Below, one piece after another: positions 10,910 to 21,654 of a stretch of 64,000 nt of DNA. This DNA is from Sepioteuthis lessoniana. Lineage: Eukaryota; Mollusca; Cephalopoda; Myopsida; Loliginidae. A program made the translations under genes and the position numbers. Below the pieces are notes generated by a model that saw only the letters and a program-made list of their open reading frames with translations, was not told the DNA's origin and did not search any database. How positions within the stretch are numbered: the stretch's first letter is position 1; the number at the start of each line of letters is the position of its first letter. The stretch is taken from contig OY757939.1 in NCBI GenBank assembly GCA_963585895.1, positions 36,464,332 to 36,528,331 of the forward strand, in the 5' to 3' direction.

Positions 10910-12320
10910 TCGACACCAAGTCAAATCGAAAATATGTGTCAGTAAATCTGAACGGCCCCTTTGTTCAGTTACATGTGGACACTCGGACATCTCACAGAAA
11001 CAATGAAAAACCATCGGCCAGCCTCTCCTAACAGCTACAAGACAGAGCGCATCAGTGGATTGAGTCCATATCACCGGGAAATTGTCAGCAACAATCAAAA
11101 CAGCATCTGGAAAAATCTACATTGCAGATTCGAGATACAACTTACTGGGACTTGATTTTATCGAGTCACTGGGTCTTCTGGACATACCACGCAATTCTGT
11201 TTGTTATGCAGTTTCCAGAGTTTCAGCTCAGAGTGCCATTACAGAGCAGATCAATGACATCATCAAGCGTTTTTCCATAGTCTTCACAAATGATATCAGA
11301 CGTTGCACTCAAGCTGAAAGTACACCAACACTCAAACCGTCAGCTCTATTTTCCGACCTAAATGACCAGAGCAACCATGGTACCGGATACATGTGGATTT
11401 TGTTGGCCTTGTCAATCGTCGTAGCTTTTTGGTTGTGGTCGATACCCATTCCAAACAGCCAGAAATTTTCCCATTGCAGAAAGCAGATACCCACTCAGCG
11501 ATAGCCATTCTTAAGCGACTATTCAAACAACATGGCCTGTTGGAAACATTAGTGTCTGACAATGGATCACAATTTACATCTGAGACATTCCATTACTTCT
11601 GAAGTTCATGCTGGATCACACATGTTCGGTCACCACCCAACCACAATCTTATGGTCAAGCAGAACGTTCTCCGGACAACTTCTAAACGTGCTCTGCTCAA
11701 AGCAAAAGAGGAGGGAACAACAACAGAAGAGAAACTCAATACATTTCTTATTTCGTATCGATCAACACCAAATCCTACAGTGAAAAATGGAATGTCTCCG
11801 GCAGAAACACTCATGGGACGAAGGCTCCGGGCCATATTAGATGCATTATGCCCACAAAAATAAAAACAAAGGCATGACGCATCCCAAAATGAAATAAAAC
11901 ATTCTCAGTCGGCACACTCACGTTTCCGAGAAACTACGGGCCTGAACAACCAAACTAGATTCCTGGTACCATACACAGGAAAAAAAAAAAAAAAGGATTG
12001 TCTATGACGTGAAAGTTGGTTAACAATTCTGGGTATGTCATAGAAACTAACAACGACACAGACATTCAGAAAACAACCAGGTTGAAAACATGCCAACCAT
12101 TCCATTTGACATATTAACGGACACATTTGAATTACCATCTTCGTTACGACCTGTGCAAACAAATGCGAATGTGACAGAAGTTAGAACAGGATCTTCCCAA
12201 AGCATGAGACGTCTCCAAATGAATCCCAAGCACGCTCTCCATCGTTCAAAACTTAAAAAAGGGGACGAGTTAGGAATCAGACCTCACGAAAAAAATATCA
12301 AAATTATACCCCGCTGAGAG
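10910..12320 (+). pseudogene. Ty3/gypsy pol remnant (protease edge and integrase; RT lost)
   Basis: The region is a decayed LTR-retrotransposon pol. From about 10985 the plus strand has a protease-like segment (TIGQPLLTAT), then DSRYNLLGLDFIESLGL at about 11130-11180, typical of the linker between protease and reverse transcriptase. The reverse transcriptase and RNase H are missing. At about 11393 an integrase core begins: MDFVG (first acidic residue), VSDNGSQFTSE (second) and, in another frame near 11655-11680, SYGQAERS (third). The frame recovers as NTFLISYRSTPNPTVKNGMS at about 11740. Several frameshifts split it. It cannot produce a working enzyme. Confidence 0.85.
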
Positions 12321-12580
12321 ATAGAAAGGGAGTTTTCTCCCGTGGACAGTTAATTGTGGGATTGTAGGGACCGGAAGAACGGATACACGTGAGGGACAAT
12401 AAAGGCAGACTTGAAAATCGGTCATGACACACATGGACGAGTATTTGACAGTTGCACACGGTTAAAACAGCTTCTTTTCCTGGTCAATAGACACGTCTCT
12501 TCCTGAGGTTAAATAAACTTAATTGTTGTGTTGTACACCACGAGTCCGTCTCTTCAGTTTGGGTTACATAGTTCTCTTTG
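12321..12580 (+). mobile_element. Probable 3' untranslated region and LTR remnant of the gypsy element
   Basis: The stretch follows the pol remnant directly. It contains AATAAA-type signals at 12399 and 12512, and LTR-like sequence (TTGTGTTGTACACCACG, then TCTCTTCAGTTTGGG). No second LTR copy is in the window, so the border is approximate. Confidence 0.45.
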
Positions 12581-12589
12581 TTCGTAAAA

Positions 12590-12700
12590 ATGTAACACAA
12601 CTATACAAAAATGTTAAAATGGACGTACAATGAACACAATTCCCTAACCTCTAGGCTAAAAATAATCCTAGACAGGTCAACATGCCGTTAAATTCAATCG
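12590..12700 (+). repeat. Interspersed repeat tail
   Basis: The block AATGGACGTACAATGAACAC, then TTCCCTAACCTC, and the end GTCAACATGCCGTTAAATTC match in pieces with 49795-49880 and, reversed, with 3590-3690 and 52425-52556. Confidence 0.5.
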
Positions 12701-12739
12701 AGCTTGCCAGGTTTAAATGCAGAGTTTTTCTTTTCAGTT

Positions 12740-12925
12740 TTCCGTTCCAAGGTTCAAGGGCTCAAGGGCTCGATCTGTTTCATCATTTACTCAAGACTAG
12801 AGGTGTTCATGCCTTTTGCAGGTACATTAGCATGAAGGGAAGCACACATGGTCAAGGATTTAAATCCGGGTTGCAGAGTCCATTTACCATGATGTTAACC
12901 GTTACACCACGCGTGTGTTCTGGTA
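12740..12925 (-). mobile_element. tRNA-derived SINE copy, diverged
   Basis: On the minus strand the head reads GCGTGGTGTAACGGTTAACA, with a B-box-like GGATTTAAATCCT downstream. These are internal promoter-like boxes at tRNA spacing. The remainder matches no other copy well. A 121-codon open frame across it (12682-13047, plus) is not a real gene. Confidence 0.55.
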
Positions 12926-13617
12926 GATTACGTGTTAATCATCAGAAAGTTAAAATTTGGCTCATGCCGTGGAAGACCGTGTTAGGACGTTTTCCATTTA
13001 AAGATGTGCTGCGAACTGCCTGTGCACTCTATGTTGGGTTAAAGTGAAATTGTTTAAAGAAAGCTGTTGAATTTTATTTGACAGGAGGTGTGTGTGTGTG
13101 TGGGGGGGGCGTCAGATAAGTGATAAGTTGTAATTTAAATATTTTTTTAGTGGTGATCATGTAGAATAATGTTTCCAGTAACCTGACTCTCTTCAATATC
13201 TTAGAATGAATAAGAATTAGATTGTATAAAGCGTTATACTGCTTAAGGATTTTTCAAAACGAGTTCCTTTATCTTTTGTGCTTCCTTCTATCACAACATT
13301 TCACGGTTGAGATGTCTTGCGACCGTCAAATTAAATTCAAATTGAATGAATTGAGTCACAAGAAATCCGAGGCCCACTTTGTTCCGAATGCACAAAATTT
13401 AATTAGATTTGAAGACCCGAGTTAGGTAATGACCATAAAAATCTGATGATAAGGCGAGATAAAATATGGAGGCACCAATCTAAAAACAAATATGTGTTCA
13501 TTTTGTTTATTTTGTTCATTTGTTATTTTCAAATCCATGAAATCTTTTATTTTTTTAACGTTTGATCCATTCATAGTTGCAACCTTTCTAACTCTACCTT
13601 TTTCTATTCTGCTCACA
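12926..13617. other. No recognised feature
   Basis: AT-rich sequence with a short GT run and G run near 13090-13110. No supported gene. Confidence 0.4.
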
Positions 13618-13729
13618 AATAATTTCATTGATTTGTAATGGCATCTTTTTGTCTACTCTTCTTTTTTTTTTTTAAAAAAAAAAAAGAAGAGTAGACAAAA
13701 AGATGCCTTTACAAATCAATGAAATTATT
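13618..13729. repeat. 112-bp near-perfect palindrome with no spacer
   Basis: Left arm 13618-13673 and right arm 13674-13729 are 56 bp each, with one mismatch (ATGGCATC against GATGCCTT). The centre is T12 meeting A12. The arms contain CTTTTTGTCTACTCTTC and its complement. There is no second copy in the window. Confidence 0.97.
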
Positions 13730-13866
13730 ATCGCCTTCTTTTTTCTTCCATCTATTCAAAATGGCAGTTTTTTCTCCCTTCTCCCTTTTTTCTTCTCTCG
13801 TTTTTAACACATAGGCTTGCTTTTTATCCTCCTTCAAATTATTGTTCTCTTGGTTCTTTTCACCCT

Positions 13867-13923
13867 TCTTCTTCTTCTTCTTCTTCTTCTTCTTCTTCTT
13901 CTTCTTCTTCTTCTTCTTCTTCT
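13867..13923. repeat. (CTT)n microsatellite
   Basis: A pure CTT run of about 19 units inside a pyrimidine-rich stretch (13730-14200). Confidence 0.95.
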
Positions 13924-14492
13924 CTCTTAAGCCTACTTTTTCTTCTTCCTCTTCTCATTCTTCCCTTCTTTCTTCTTTTTCTCATGTCAAAATAGCTGCT
14001 TATTATTTGTCTTCCATTTTTTATGATTATTGCAGTTTCCTTTTTTCATTCTTCCAAAATGGCCACTTATTGTTCATCGTCTTATCCCTTTCTTTGCTTT
14101 TCTCTCCGTCTATAACAGCCATTTTATTTCTCTTCATTTTACTCTCGTCCACTCTTCTTTATCAAATTTCTATCTTTATGCTTCATCCTGTCATATCTTT
14201 TCATTCTTATCTCTGAGTATCTTCCCCATGTTTCTTTTATGTCCAAACAAATGAATAGAATCATTAATACTGAAGGAATGTCCTAAAATTTGGCTCTATA
14301 GAGATCTGAGAATTTCTGTTCGTGTGGATAAAGACAAAAGATTACAACAACCATATACAACATTTTACAGCAAATATTCATAAAGTCTATGTATATTTTG
14401 TGGTCCATATATGCATTTAAGGTCAAAATGAAGAACCAAACGGTATATTTGGAAATATTTGGAAACCTTACAATATATTTTGGATTTAATGC

Positions 14493-14750
14493 CCATTGGG
14501 CTAATGGGTAGAGTGTTCACCAATGACTCGGGAGACTAGGGTTCACTCTCAGGTTGAGTCATACCAAAGACTCAAAAACGGTACTTGATACCTCCTTGAT
14601 TATCACAGCATTATAAGGTACGTGTCGAGGGTAAAGTGGAGTAATCCAGGGAAAGGAGTAGCGCCCTCTCCTACATCTAGGTTTAGTAGCTATTGAAAAA
14701 GAAGCGTTCGGGTCACCCTCGACTACAGTCGCCAACAACAACAGCAACAA
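14493..14750 (+). mobile_element. SINE-C copy, full length
   Basis: The tRNA-like head reads TGGGCTAATGGGTAGAGTGT, with the B-box region GGGTTCACTCTCAGG. Family landmarks follow: GGTACTTGATACCTCC, CAGCATTATAAGG and GTAGCGCCCTCTCC. It ends ACTACAGTCGCCAACAAC, followed by an AAC run that may be its tail. Confidence 0.85.
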
Positions 14751-14942
14751 TTCATAAGCAATACTTGAAAACTTTACCGCTAATTTGATTGGCTAACCAA
14801 GTAGTTCCCGCATGGTATGTATCCCTTTATTTAAACAAAGATTAATGAATACATTTTTAGATACGAACAGATCACCCAATCCAGACTAGAAGACTAACCA
14901 TAGTGTTAATTAAAAATAAAAAATAAAACTTTTCATTTAGTC

Positions 14943-15235
14943 ATATTTACCAACCCTTCCGCTCGGGCAGGACGTGACACAAGGTCAATTTTTAAGCGAA
15001 GTTTAACAGATTTGAATTCAGAGTTTTCCTTCTCCTAGACTAGTTGCCTCACTAAGGTTGAAGAACCTAATCTGCCCTACTATTTACCCATAGCTGGAGG
15101 GAGAATAATTGGATTTATACCTTTCCCAAGGGTATTAGTGCTATGTGAAATGCAATTAGTCTCGGCCAGGATTTGAACTCGTGTCGCCGTGTCCACTTCC
15201 CATGACGGTAACCATTACACCCCGGGTACCTCCTA
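14943..15235 (-). mobile_element. SINE-D copy, full length
   Basis: Read on the minus strand, the head is GGGGTGTAATGGTTACCG and the B-box region GAGTTCAAATCCTGG. The central domain ACCCTTGGGAAAGGTATAAA and CCAGCTATGGGTAAATAG follows. It ends in GGTTGGTAAATATGACT. The central domain is shared with SINE-A; the tail is not. Confidence 0.88.
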
Positions 15236-15274
15236 AACTTTTCATTTAATGGATTTTCCGTTCAAGCAGACCAA

Positions 15275-15560
15275 GTAAAAATGAAAGAAAGCGAGAGGAC
15301 AGACAAATACTAGGGTATTACTAGAGGACTAAAAAAAAATGAAGGTGACATTGATAACAATTGTAGTTAATGCACTTGGAACAGTCCCCAAGGGCTTAGA
15401 AAAGAGACTGGAGGAATTAAAAATCAGAGGAAGAATCGAGACCATACACACCACAGTATTGTTCATATCGGCGAGAATGCTGAGGAGAGTCCTAAAGACC
15501 TTAGGGGACTTGCCGTCGCTCAGATTCCACTGAAAGGCCACCAGTTTACGCTAGTGTGAA
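15275..15560 (+). mobile_element. R-LINE 3' end, 5'-truncated
   Basis: The plus strand reads MKVTLITIVVNALGTVPKGL, then ARMLRRVLKTLGDLPSLRF. It is the last 70 or so codons of the R-LINE, beginning in the KESERTDKY-type segment. A stop follows, then the short 3' untranslated region. The TAA tail is only residual. Confidence 0.8.
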
Positions 15561-15837
15561 GTAATTAATACACAAATGAATAAAAACACTAATTGATAAG
15601 ATACGTCTGAGTAAATGAATTGACAAATCACAAAATTGATATAATATAAACACGAAGAATAAACTAAACCACCCTTACCAGAATGCTCCACAAACTAGAT
15701 CACTCTTCCCATCATGTTACATAAAACAGAATATAATGGGATGCCTATCAGATGGGAACCACTTGGTTACAATCGTATAAGCAAGAAATTGAGATTTACT
15801 CTGCGCCTTTGATACTGTCGACGCTATTTAACTATAT

Positions 15838-16170
15838 GATAATGATAATGAGAAGAATGTGAAAAGAAGGATAAGTACCTCGACCTTGCCAGAGAATGGA
15901 AAAAAAACTATGGAACATGAAGGTGACAGTTATACCAATTGTGATTGGTGCTTTCGGTACAATAAATAAAGGATTATTAAAGGGACTGGAGGACTTGGAA
16001 GTTGGAGGACGAGTGGAGACAACCCAAACTACTGAATTATTGAAAACGGCCAGAATACTTAGAAGAGTCCTGGTGACTTCAGGAAACTTGCTGTCATTCA
16101 AACTCCAGTGAAAGACCATCAGCTAAAACTTATTTGAAAAACTCTAATGATTAAATAATAATAATTAAAC
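15838..16170 (+). mobile_element. R-LINE 3' end, 5'-truncated, with tail
   Basis: The plus strand carries KKDKYLDLAREWK-like sequence, then NMKVTVIPIVIGAFGTINKG, and ends GNLLSFKLQ before the stop. The 3' untranslated region runs to AATAATAATAATTAAAC at about 16150-16170. The 5' break is near 15838 next to a TGATAATGATAATG stretch. Confidence 0.85.
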
Positions 16171-16491
16171 ATATATTAGTTTTATGTATTGTTTTATGAT
16201 TGTCATATATATATGTTTTATGATTGTCATATAAAAACGGCATGAAACCAGTGGTCACAGATTAGCGTCCATGCTATTAAATATTTATAAAAACTAATAT
16301 ATATTTATTTATTATTATATATAAGTTAGGATAGTATAGATATAGTCAATAGTGCTGGGCAACTAATATATATTTATTTATGATTATTTTATATAATAGC
16401 TCTATCACAGATATTGAACACTCGCCAAATAATACCGCATTTGGTCTGCCACAAACCCACCGAGTGAGATAGTGACAACCTTACACTGTTG
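16171..16491. repeat. AT-rich block with an internal duplication
   Basis: TGTTTTATGATTGTCATATA occurs twice in tandem at about 16190-16232. ACTAATATATATTTATTTAT occurs at 16293 and 16362. No gene is supported. Confidence 0.7.

Positions 16492-16542
<51 letters not shown>
16492..16542. repeat. (TA)n microsatellite
   Basis: A pure TA run of about 50 bases. Confidence 0.97.
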
Positions 16543-16546
<4 letters not shown>

Positions 16547-16740
16547 CAATTCATACGACACTGATGTCAAGTTGTATTGACCTTTGTTCTTCTCTTGGAT
16601 AACATCAGTGTGATGTAAAGAGAACGCTTTTAGCATGAGTAACTTCCGGTCTTCGATACTGTGCAGAAATCCGGGCGCAGATCCAAACATCGCAAGACTG
16701 AACGATGCCAATAAATAAAGAATGTCATTTATTCATTTAT
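16543..16740 (-). repeat. Mixed-composition unit, possible SINE relic
   Basis: On the minus strand it contains ATCGAAGACCGGAAGTTACT and CATCACACTGATGTTATCC. The segment GTGGATAACATCAA near 42610 is similar to part of it. The family is not resolved. Confidence 0.3.
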
Positions 16741-16891
16741 ATAACATAGGTGATCCTAAAAGTTAGACCTTTACTCCAATCCCTGTTTCATGTAAACATC
16801 TAAAGACGATGTATGATTTCGTTATATTATAGCAATAGTGTCGACAGCAGCGTGAATTTCTGACGAAGAATATAAATCTATTGAAAGGAGC

Positions 16892-16892
<1 letters not shown>

Positions 16893-16946
<54 letters not shown>
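16893..16946. repeat. (CA)n then (TA)n compound microsatellite
   Basis: A CA run of about 11 units passes directly into a TA run of about 16 units. Confidence 0.97.
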
Positions 16947-16948
<2 letters not shown>

Positions 16949-17682
16949 TGATGATACTATACCTCTCGCAAAATATGTCAAGTAGTTTTTCAAACTGACA
17001 ATTTCTTTTTCTTATATTCTGTTTTTGAAAAGTTATGGACATAACCAAAAATTATACAACATTTTGCATCTGACATGATGTGATGAATCCACTTCACCAA
17101 AAACTAAACAACCAACCACACAAACAAATAAAAACAAGCAAAAAAAGAACAAAAAACAAAAACAAAACAAAAACCAAAACAAAACCCAAGGAAGTCTGAT
17201 GGTATTGTAAGTTAAAGCTGGGATGTTCTCGCTTAGTGGAAATGATGCGTTGATTCGAACCTATGCCTAATCCCAAAGTCATCATCCAATGAAAGCTTAG
17301 TTTGTGGTACAGTTTTTTTAGCTGCAACAAACAATGATTATTATGTATTTATTTATAGATGTAATTTAAGAAGTCCTAAAAGATTTTTTTTTACCCCAAC
17401 ACCCAAACATCTAGAAACTACGTATTATAGCTCTATGTAATAGTGTCGATAGGGCCTTCCTATCACTAGTTTTGAAGTCTTTTGACAAGTTTGCTAGGAT
17501 TTTCATTTTGAAAACAGCAAATTTTGTCGGTCATCTCTTTTCGTGGTTGTTTTTGGAACCCCGTTTTTCTTGTGGAAGAACCAGGTTTTGCAAAATGTCG
17601 GTCAATTCTTTTAATGGTGGATGTCTGCATATTTTCACTATTTAAGATATAAAAATATCTTTTTTATTGCTTCATATTCTGT
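16947..17682. other. No recognised gene
   Basis: AT-rich, with A/C-rich simple sequence at 17096-17190. No supported frame, tRNA-like box or family match. Confidence 0.4.
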
Positions 17683-17712
17683 CTTCTTCTTCTTCTTCTT
17701 CTTCTTCTTCTT

Positions 17713-17777
<65 letters not shown>
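17683..17777. repeat. (CTT)n(ATT)n compound microsatellite, 3' tail of an R-LINE
   Basis: About 20 CTT units pass into about 12 ATT units. On the minus strand this is a TAA tail followed by AAG units. It directly abuts the 3' end of the R-LINE copy at 17778, which fixes it as that copy's tail. Confidence 0.95.
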
Positions 17778-17778
<1 letters not shown>

Positions 17779-18300
17779 TACTCCTTGAGAGTTTTTCGTA
17801 TCAGTTTTCACTGATCGTTTTTCACTGGAGTTTGAGTGATAGCAAGTCTCCTCAAGTCTCCAGGACTCTTCTCAGTATTCTGAACGTTCTCAATAATGCT
17901 TTTGTTTGGATAGTATCCACTCGTCCTCCAACTTCCAAGTCCTACAGTCCCTTTCGTAATCCTTTTGTTAATGTACCAGAAGAACCAATCACAACTGGCA
18001 TAATTTTCAGCTTCATGTTCCATAGTTTTTTCAATTCTCTAGCAAGGTGGTGGTACTTATACTTCTTTTCACATTCTTTCAGTTTTATTCCGTGATTAGT
18101 CTGGACAGCAAAGCCCACAATTTTGCAAATTCTCTCTTTTTTGTTGATTATTATACAGTGGGGTCTTCTGGCCGAGATTAGGTGATCCGTTTGTATGTCA
18201 AAATCCCATAGGAGTTTATTTCTGTCATTTTCTAGGACAGGTCCTGGGTTGTGCTTATACCATTTGTTCGGATGGTCAAATTAAAATTTCTTGCACATCT
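17778..18300 (-). mobile_element. R-LINE copy 1 of the cluster (endonuclease to 3' end)
   Basis: On the minus strand it begins in the WEMCKKF region and runs through the endonuclease-like block (degenerate RRP ... IVGFAV) to NMKLKIMPVVIGSSGTLTKG and the ending GDLLSLKLQ. The canonical endonuclease landmark is RRPDLIIINKKK ... VDFAVP in copy 3. Here some residues are changed and frames shift, so it is dead. The 3' end is intact and tailed. Confidence 0.85.
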
Positions 18301-18962
18301 CCCAATGGTTGAGAGTTTTTCACACAGCGTTAGCCGATGGTTTTTCACTGGAGTCTGAATGACAGCAAGTCTTCTTAAGTCTCCAGGACTCTTCTCAGTA
18401 TTTTGGTGGATCTCAACACAATTCCCAGTTGATCACGTTGCCCACCCAGTCGTGTCTAATCTCGTACTTTTTTTTCGCCAATTTGTTGCATTCATTTACC
18501 ATGTGATAGGTCTTTTCATCTCTGTCACCATATAACCTACACTTGTTATTTTAGTATGTCTTATCTTCTGCTATAGTTTGGATGGTCTCCACGCTTCCTC
18601 TAACTTCCAAGTCGTCCGGTCCATGTACCAAACTTTTGGTGACTGTACCGAGTGCAGTAATTACAACTGGTATCACCGTCACTTTCATGTTCCCGAGTTT
18701 TTCAGTTCTCTAGCATTTTATCACTCTTTTTGTTTAACCTGTGGTCAGCTGGAACGGCAAAGTCCACTATTCCGCAGGTTCTCTTTTTTGTTGTTGATTA
18801 TATCTAGGTCTGGTCGTCTGGTCGAGATTAGATGATTCGTATGTATCTCAAAATCCATGAGAATTTTGTGCATCTCATTTTCTGGGACAGAATCTAGGTT
18901 GAGCATCTACCATTTGTTAGTATGGCCAAAATTAAACTTTTTGCACAATTCCCAGTAGATCA

Positions 18963-18966
<4 letters not shown>
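18301..18966 (-). mobile_element. R-LINE copy 2 of the cluster, rearranged
   Basis: Reading minus from 18966 the copy starts in the WELCKKFNFGHTNKW region, passes the endonuclease region (RPDLDIINNKK near 18790) and reaches VIPVVITALGTVTKSL. At about 18570 it jumps back to the zinc-knuckle region (GDRDEKTYHMVNECNKL), continues to INWELC, then jumps to the 3' end near 18425. A segment is therefore duplicated out of order. No clean TAA tail separates it from copy 1. Confidence 0.75.

Positions 18967-19025
<59 letters not shown>
18967..19025. repeat. (ATT)n, 3' tail of R-LINE copy 3
   Basis: About 19 ATT units (TAA on the minus strand). They join the 3' end of copy 3 to the 5'-truncated start of copy 2. 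Confidence 0.95.
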
Positions 19026-19026
<1 letters not shown>

Positions 19027-19600
19027 TACTCCTGGAGAGTTTTTCACATCCGTTTTAGCTGATGGTTTCTCACTAGAGTTTGTGTGACAGCAAATCTCCT
19101 CAAGTCTCCAGGACTCTTCACAGGATGCTGTCATTTGTATAGTCTCTACCCGTTAGCCAACTTCCAAGTCTTCCAAGCCTTTCAATAATCATTTAGTTAT
19201 TGTGCCAAAAGCACCAATCACAATTGGCACAATCGTCATTTTCATGTTCCACAGCTTTTTCAATTTTCTAGTAAGGTCGAAGTACTTATCCTTCTTTTCA
19301 CATTCCTTCAGATTTATTCTGTAGTCTGCCGGGACAGCAAAGTCGACAATTTTGCAAGTTCTCTTTTTTTTATTGATTATTATAAGGTCTGGTCTTCTGG
19401 CCGGGATTAGGTGATCCGTTTGTATGTTAAAGTCCCATAGGAGTTTATATGTGTTATTTTCTTGGACAGGTATGGGTTGTGCATATACCATTTGTTAGTA
19501 TGGTCAAATTTAAATTTCTTGCACATTTCCCAGTGGATCACCTTGCCGACCCAGTCGTGTCTCGCCTTATACTCCTTCTGTGCCAATTTGCTGCATTCGC
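19026..19600 (-). mobile_element. R-LINE copy 3 of the cluster (best endonuclease region)
   Basis: The minus strand reads HLIPARRPDLIIINKKKRTC then KIVDFAVPADYRINLKE at about 19300-19420. The RPD and the VDFAVP lysine-flanked block look like the PD-(D/E)xK core of the restriction-like endonuclease known from the R2/R4/NeSL groups. Next come KKLWNMKMTIVPIVIGAFGT and a degenerate C-terminus. The copy is 5'-truncated at the WVGKVIHWEMCKKF region, next to the TAA tail of copy 4. Confidence 0.88.
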
Positions 19601-19630
19601 TTTATTATTATTATTATTATAATTATTTTT
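19601..19630. repeat. (ATT)n, 3' tail of R-LINE copy 4
   Basis: A short ATT run between the 5' break of copy 3 and the 3' end of copy 4. Confidence 0.9.
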
Positions 19631-21545
19631 ACTCATTAGAGTTTTTTACATCAGCGTAAGCTGATGGTCTTTCACTAGAGATTGAATGACAGCAAATCTC
19701 CTGAAGTCTCCAGGACTCTTGTCAGTATTCTAGCCGTTTTCAACAATGCTGTTGTTTGGATGGTCTCTTCTCGGCCGCCAACTTCCAAATCCTCTAGGCC
19801 CTTTAATAATTCTTTAGTTACCGTGCCAAAAGCACCAATCACAATTGGTATAATTGTCACCTTCATATTCCATAGTTTTTTCAATTCTCTAGCAAGGTCG
19901 AGGTACTTATCTCTCTTTTCTCATTCTTTCAGTTTTATTTGTGGTCAGCCGGGACAGCAAAGTCGACAATTTTGCAGATTTTCTTTTTTTTGTTGATTAT
20001 TATAAGGTCTGGTCTTCTGGGCGAGATAGGGTGATCCATTTGTATATTAAAGGGAGTTTGTGTGTGTCCCATAGGAGTTTGTGTGTGTCATTTTCTAGGA
20101 CAGGTCCTGGGTTGTGCATGTACCATTTGTTGGCATGGTCAAATTTAAATTTCTTGCACATTTCCCAGTGGATCACCTTGCCCACCCAGTCGTGTCTAGC
20201 CTTGTACTCCTTCTGTACCAGTTTGCTGCATTCGCTTATTATGTGATTGATGGTTTCATCTCTGTCACCACTGAGTCTACATTTACTATTTTGTTGCGTC
20301 TCTTCTATCCTCACCTTGATATGATTAGTTCTTATGGCGCTGTTTTGTGCTGCCATTAGGAGATATTCTATTTCTCTCTTAAAGTTTCCTTTTCTTTGCC
20401 ATGTCCAGGTTCTGACGTGTGAGATGTTGTTTATTAGTAGTTTAAAACGCCCAGGGAGTTGTTTTTTTTTCCCATTTTTGTTTTCTAGTTTTTGTCATTC
20501 TGTTATCTATCGTGTTGTCAATATTGTTTCTGATGGTCGCAATCAGTCCTCTTTCGTGTTTTTCTATGTAGTCGTCGAGTCGCTCTATGGATGTGTCAAC
20601 CCTGGCAAGTCCTCTTCCTCCCTCTTTTCTTGGTACATATAGTCTGTCAACGTCGTCTTTGGGATGTCATTAGTTTTCTTTGGTCCATTTGTCTAAGTTC
20701 CTCTCTGGTCCACTTGAGAAAGGGTCCCGAGTATCTAACGAGGGGTACAGCCCAAGTATTTATTCCTTTGATAAGGTTTCTGCTGGAGAGCTTTGTTTCG
20801 AGTATTATTCTAGTTCTCCTGAGATATAGTCTTTTTGAATTTTGTTTTTCATTTCGACTTGTTTGATGGTATCAGCCTCCAAGATTCCTAAGTATTTACA
20901 GGTCTCGTTTTCTGCGAGCGTTCTGATCTTGTCTTGATTTGGTAGTTTTATTCCATCAGTTAGATGTCGTTTGCCACTTTTCATGACGAGCAGGGCGCAT
21001 TTTTCAATGCCAAATTCCATCCCTATGTCTTGACTGTATATTCTAACTGTGTGTATTAGGGTTTCCATTTTTTTTTCATTTTTTGCAAATAGTTTAATGT
21101 CATCCGTGTACATTTGGTGATTTATCTTTTCTTGCTGTCGTCTAAGTTTGTATCCTGCCGCACATTTTCTGAGTATGTGGTTTAGTGGCATCATAGCAAT
21201 TATGAATAGTAGGGGCGACAGTGCATCTCCTTGGAAAATCCCTCTTCGGGTCTTTGTTTCAGCCAAGCCTTTTCCTCCTGCTTTTAATTCAACTCTCCAG
21301 TTTTTCATGGTTTTTTCGATGAAGTTTATGGTTTCGTGTGATATTTTGTACATTTTGAGACTGTTTATTATCCAGCTTTGCGGAGCCATATCATATGCCT
21401 TTTTATAGTCTATCCAAGCCATAGCTAGATTTTCCCGTCTGTTCTTGCTTTCATTTAGGATGTGTTGATCTATGTAGAGTAACTCTGCTGTGCCTCTGGA
21501 TCCTTTCCGGCATCCTTTCTGTTCGTCAGTGAACTGCGCTCCTGT
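19631..21545 (-). mobile_element. R-LINE copy 4 of the cluster, longest (reverse transcriptase to 3' end)
   Basis: This is the most complete R-LINE copy. The minus strand at 21422-20805 holds a 205-codon reverse transcriptase block: [17 protein letters not shown] (motif A), [13 protein letters not shown] (motif B), [12 protein letters not shown] (motif C) and CKYLGILE. The zinc knuckle at about 20225-20281 is CRLSGDRDETINHIISEC; its second cysteine has become serine. A 24-bp tandem duplication at about 20050-20092 breaks the endonuclease frame. The end at 19675-19884 reads NMKVTIIPIVIGAFGTVTK and GDLLSFNL. It is 5' truncated, and several frameshifts make it a pseudogene. The domain order RT, CCHC, endonuclease places the family with R2-type LINEs. 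Confidence 0.9.
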
Positions 21546-21654
21546 TCCACCTAACTAACCCATGTGCGAAGCGAAAGGTTCTCAGCCTAACTAAACCGAA
21601 AGGCAAAATATATAAAACGAAATCCCTCGGCCATTATATTACAGGACGACAAAT
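21546..21654 (-). repeat. Block shared in inverted form with 30113-30200
   Basis: On the minus strand this reads GTAATATAATGGCCGAGGGA, TTTCGTTTTAT and GGTTTAGTTAGGCTGAGAAC, closely matching the plus strand at 30113-30175. It may be part of a 5' region of a separate element trapped between two R-LINE copies. Confidence 0.8.

Noticed and set aside
12682..13047. A 121-codon open frame
   Set aside because: It overlaps a minus-strand tRNA-derived SINE, shows no domain and has no upstream support.
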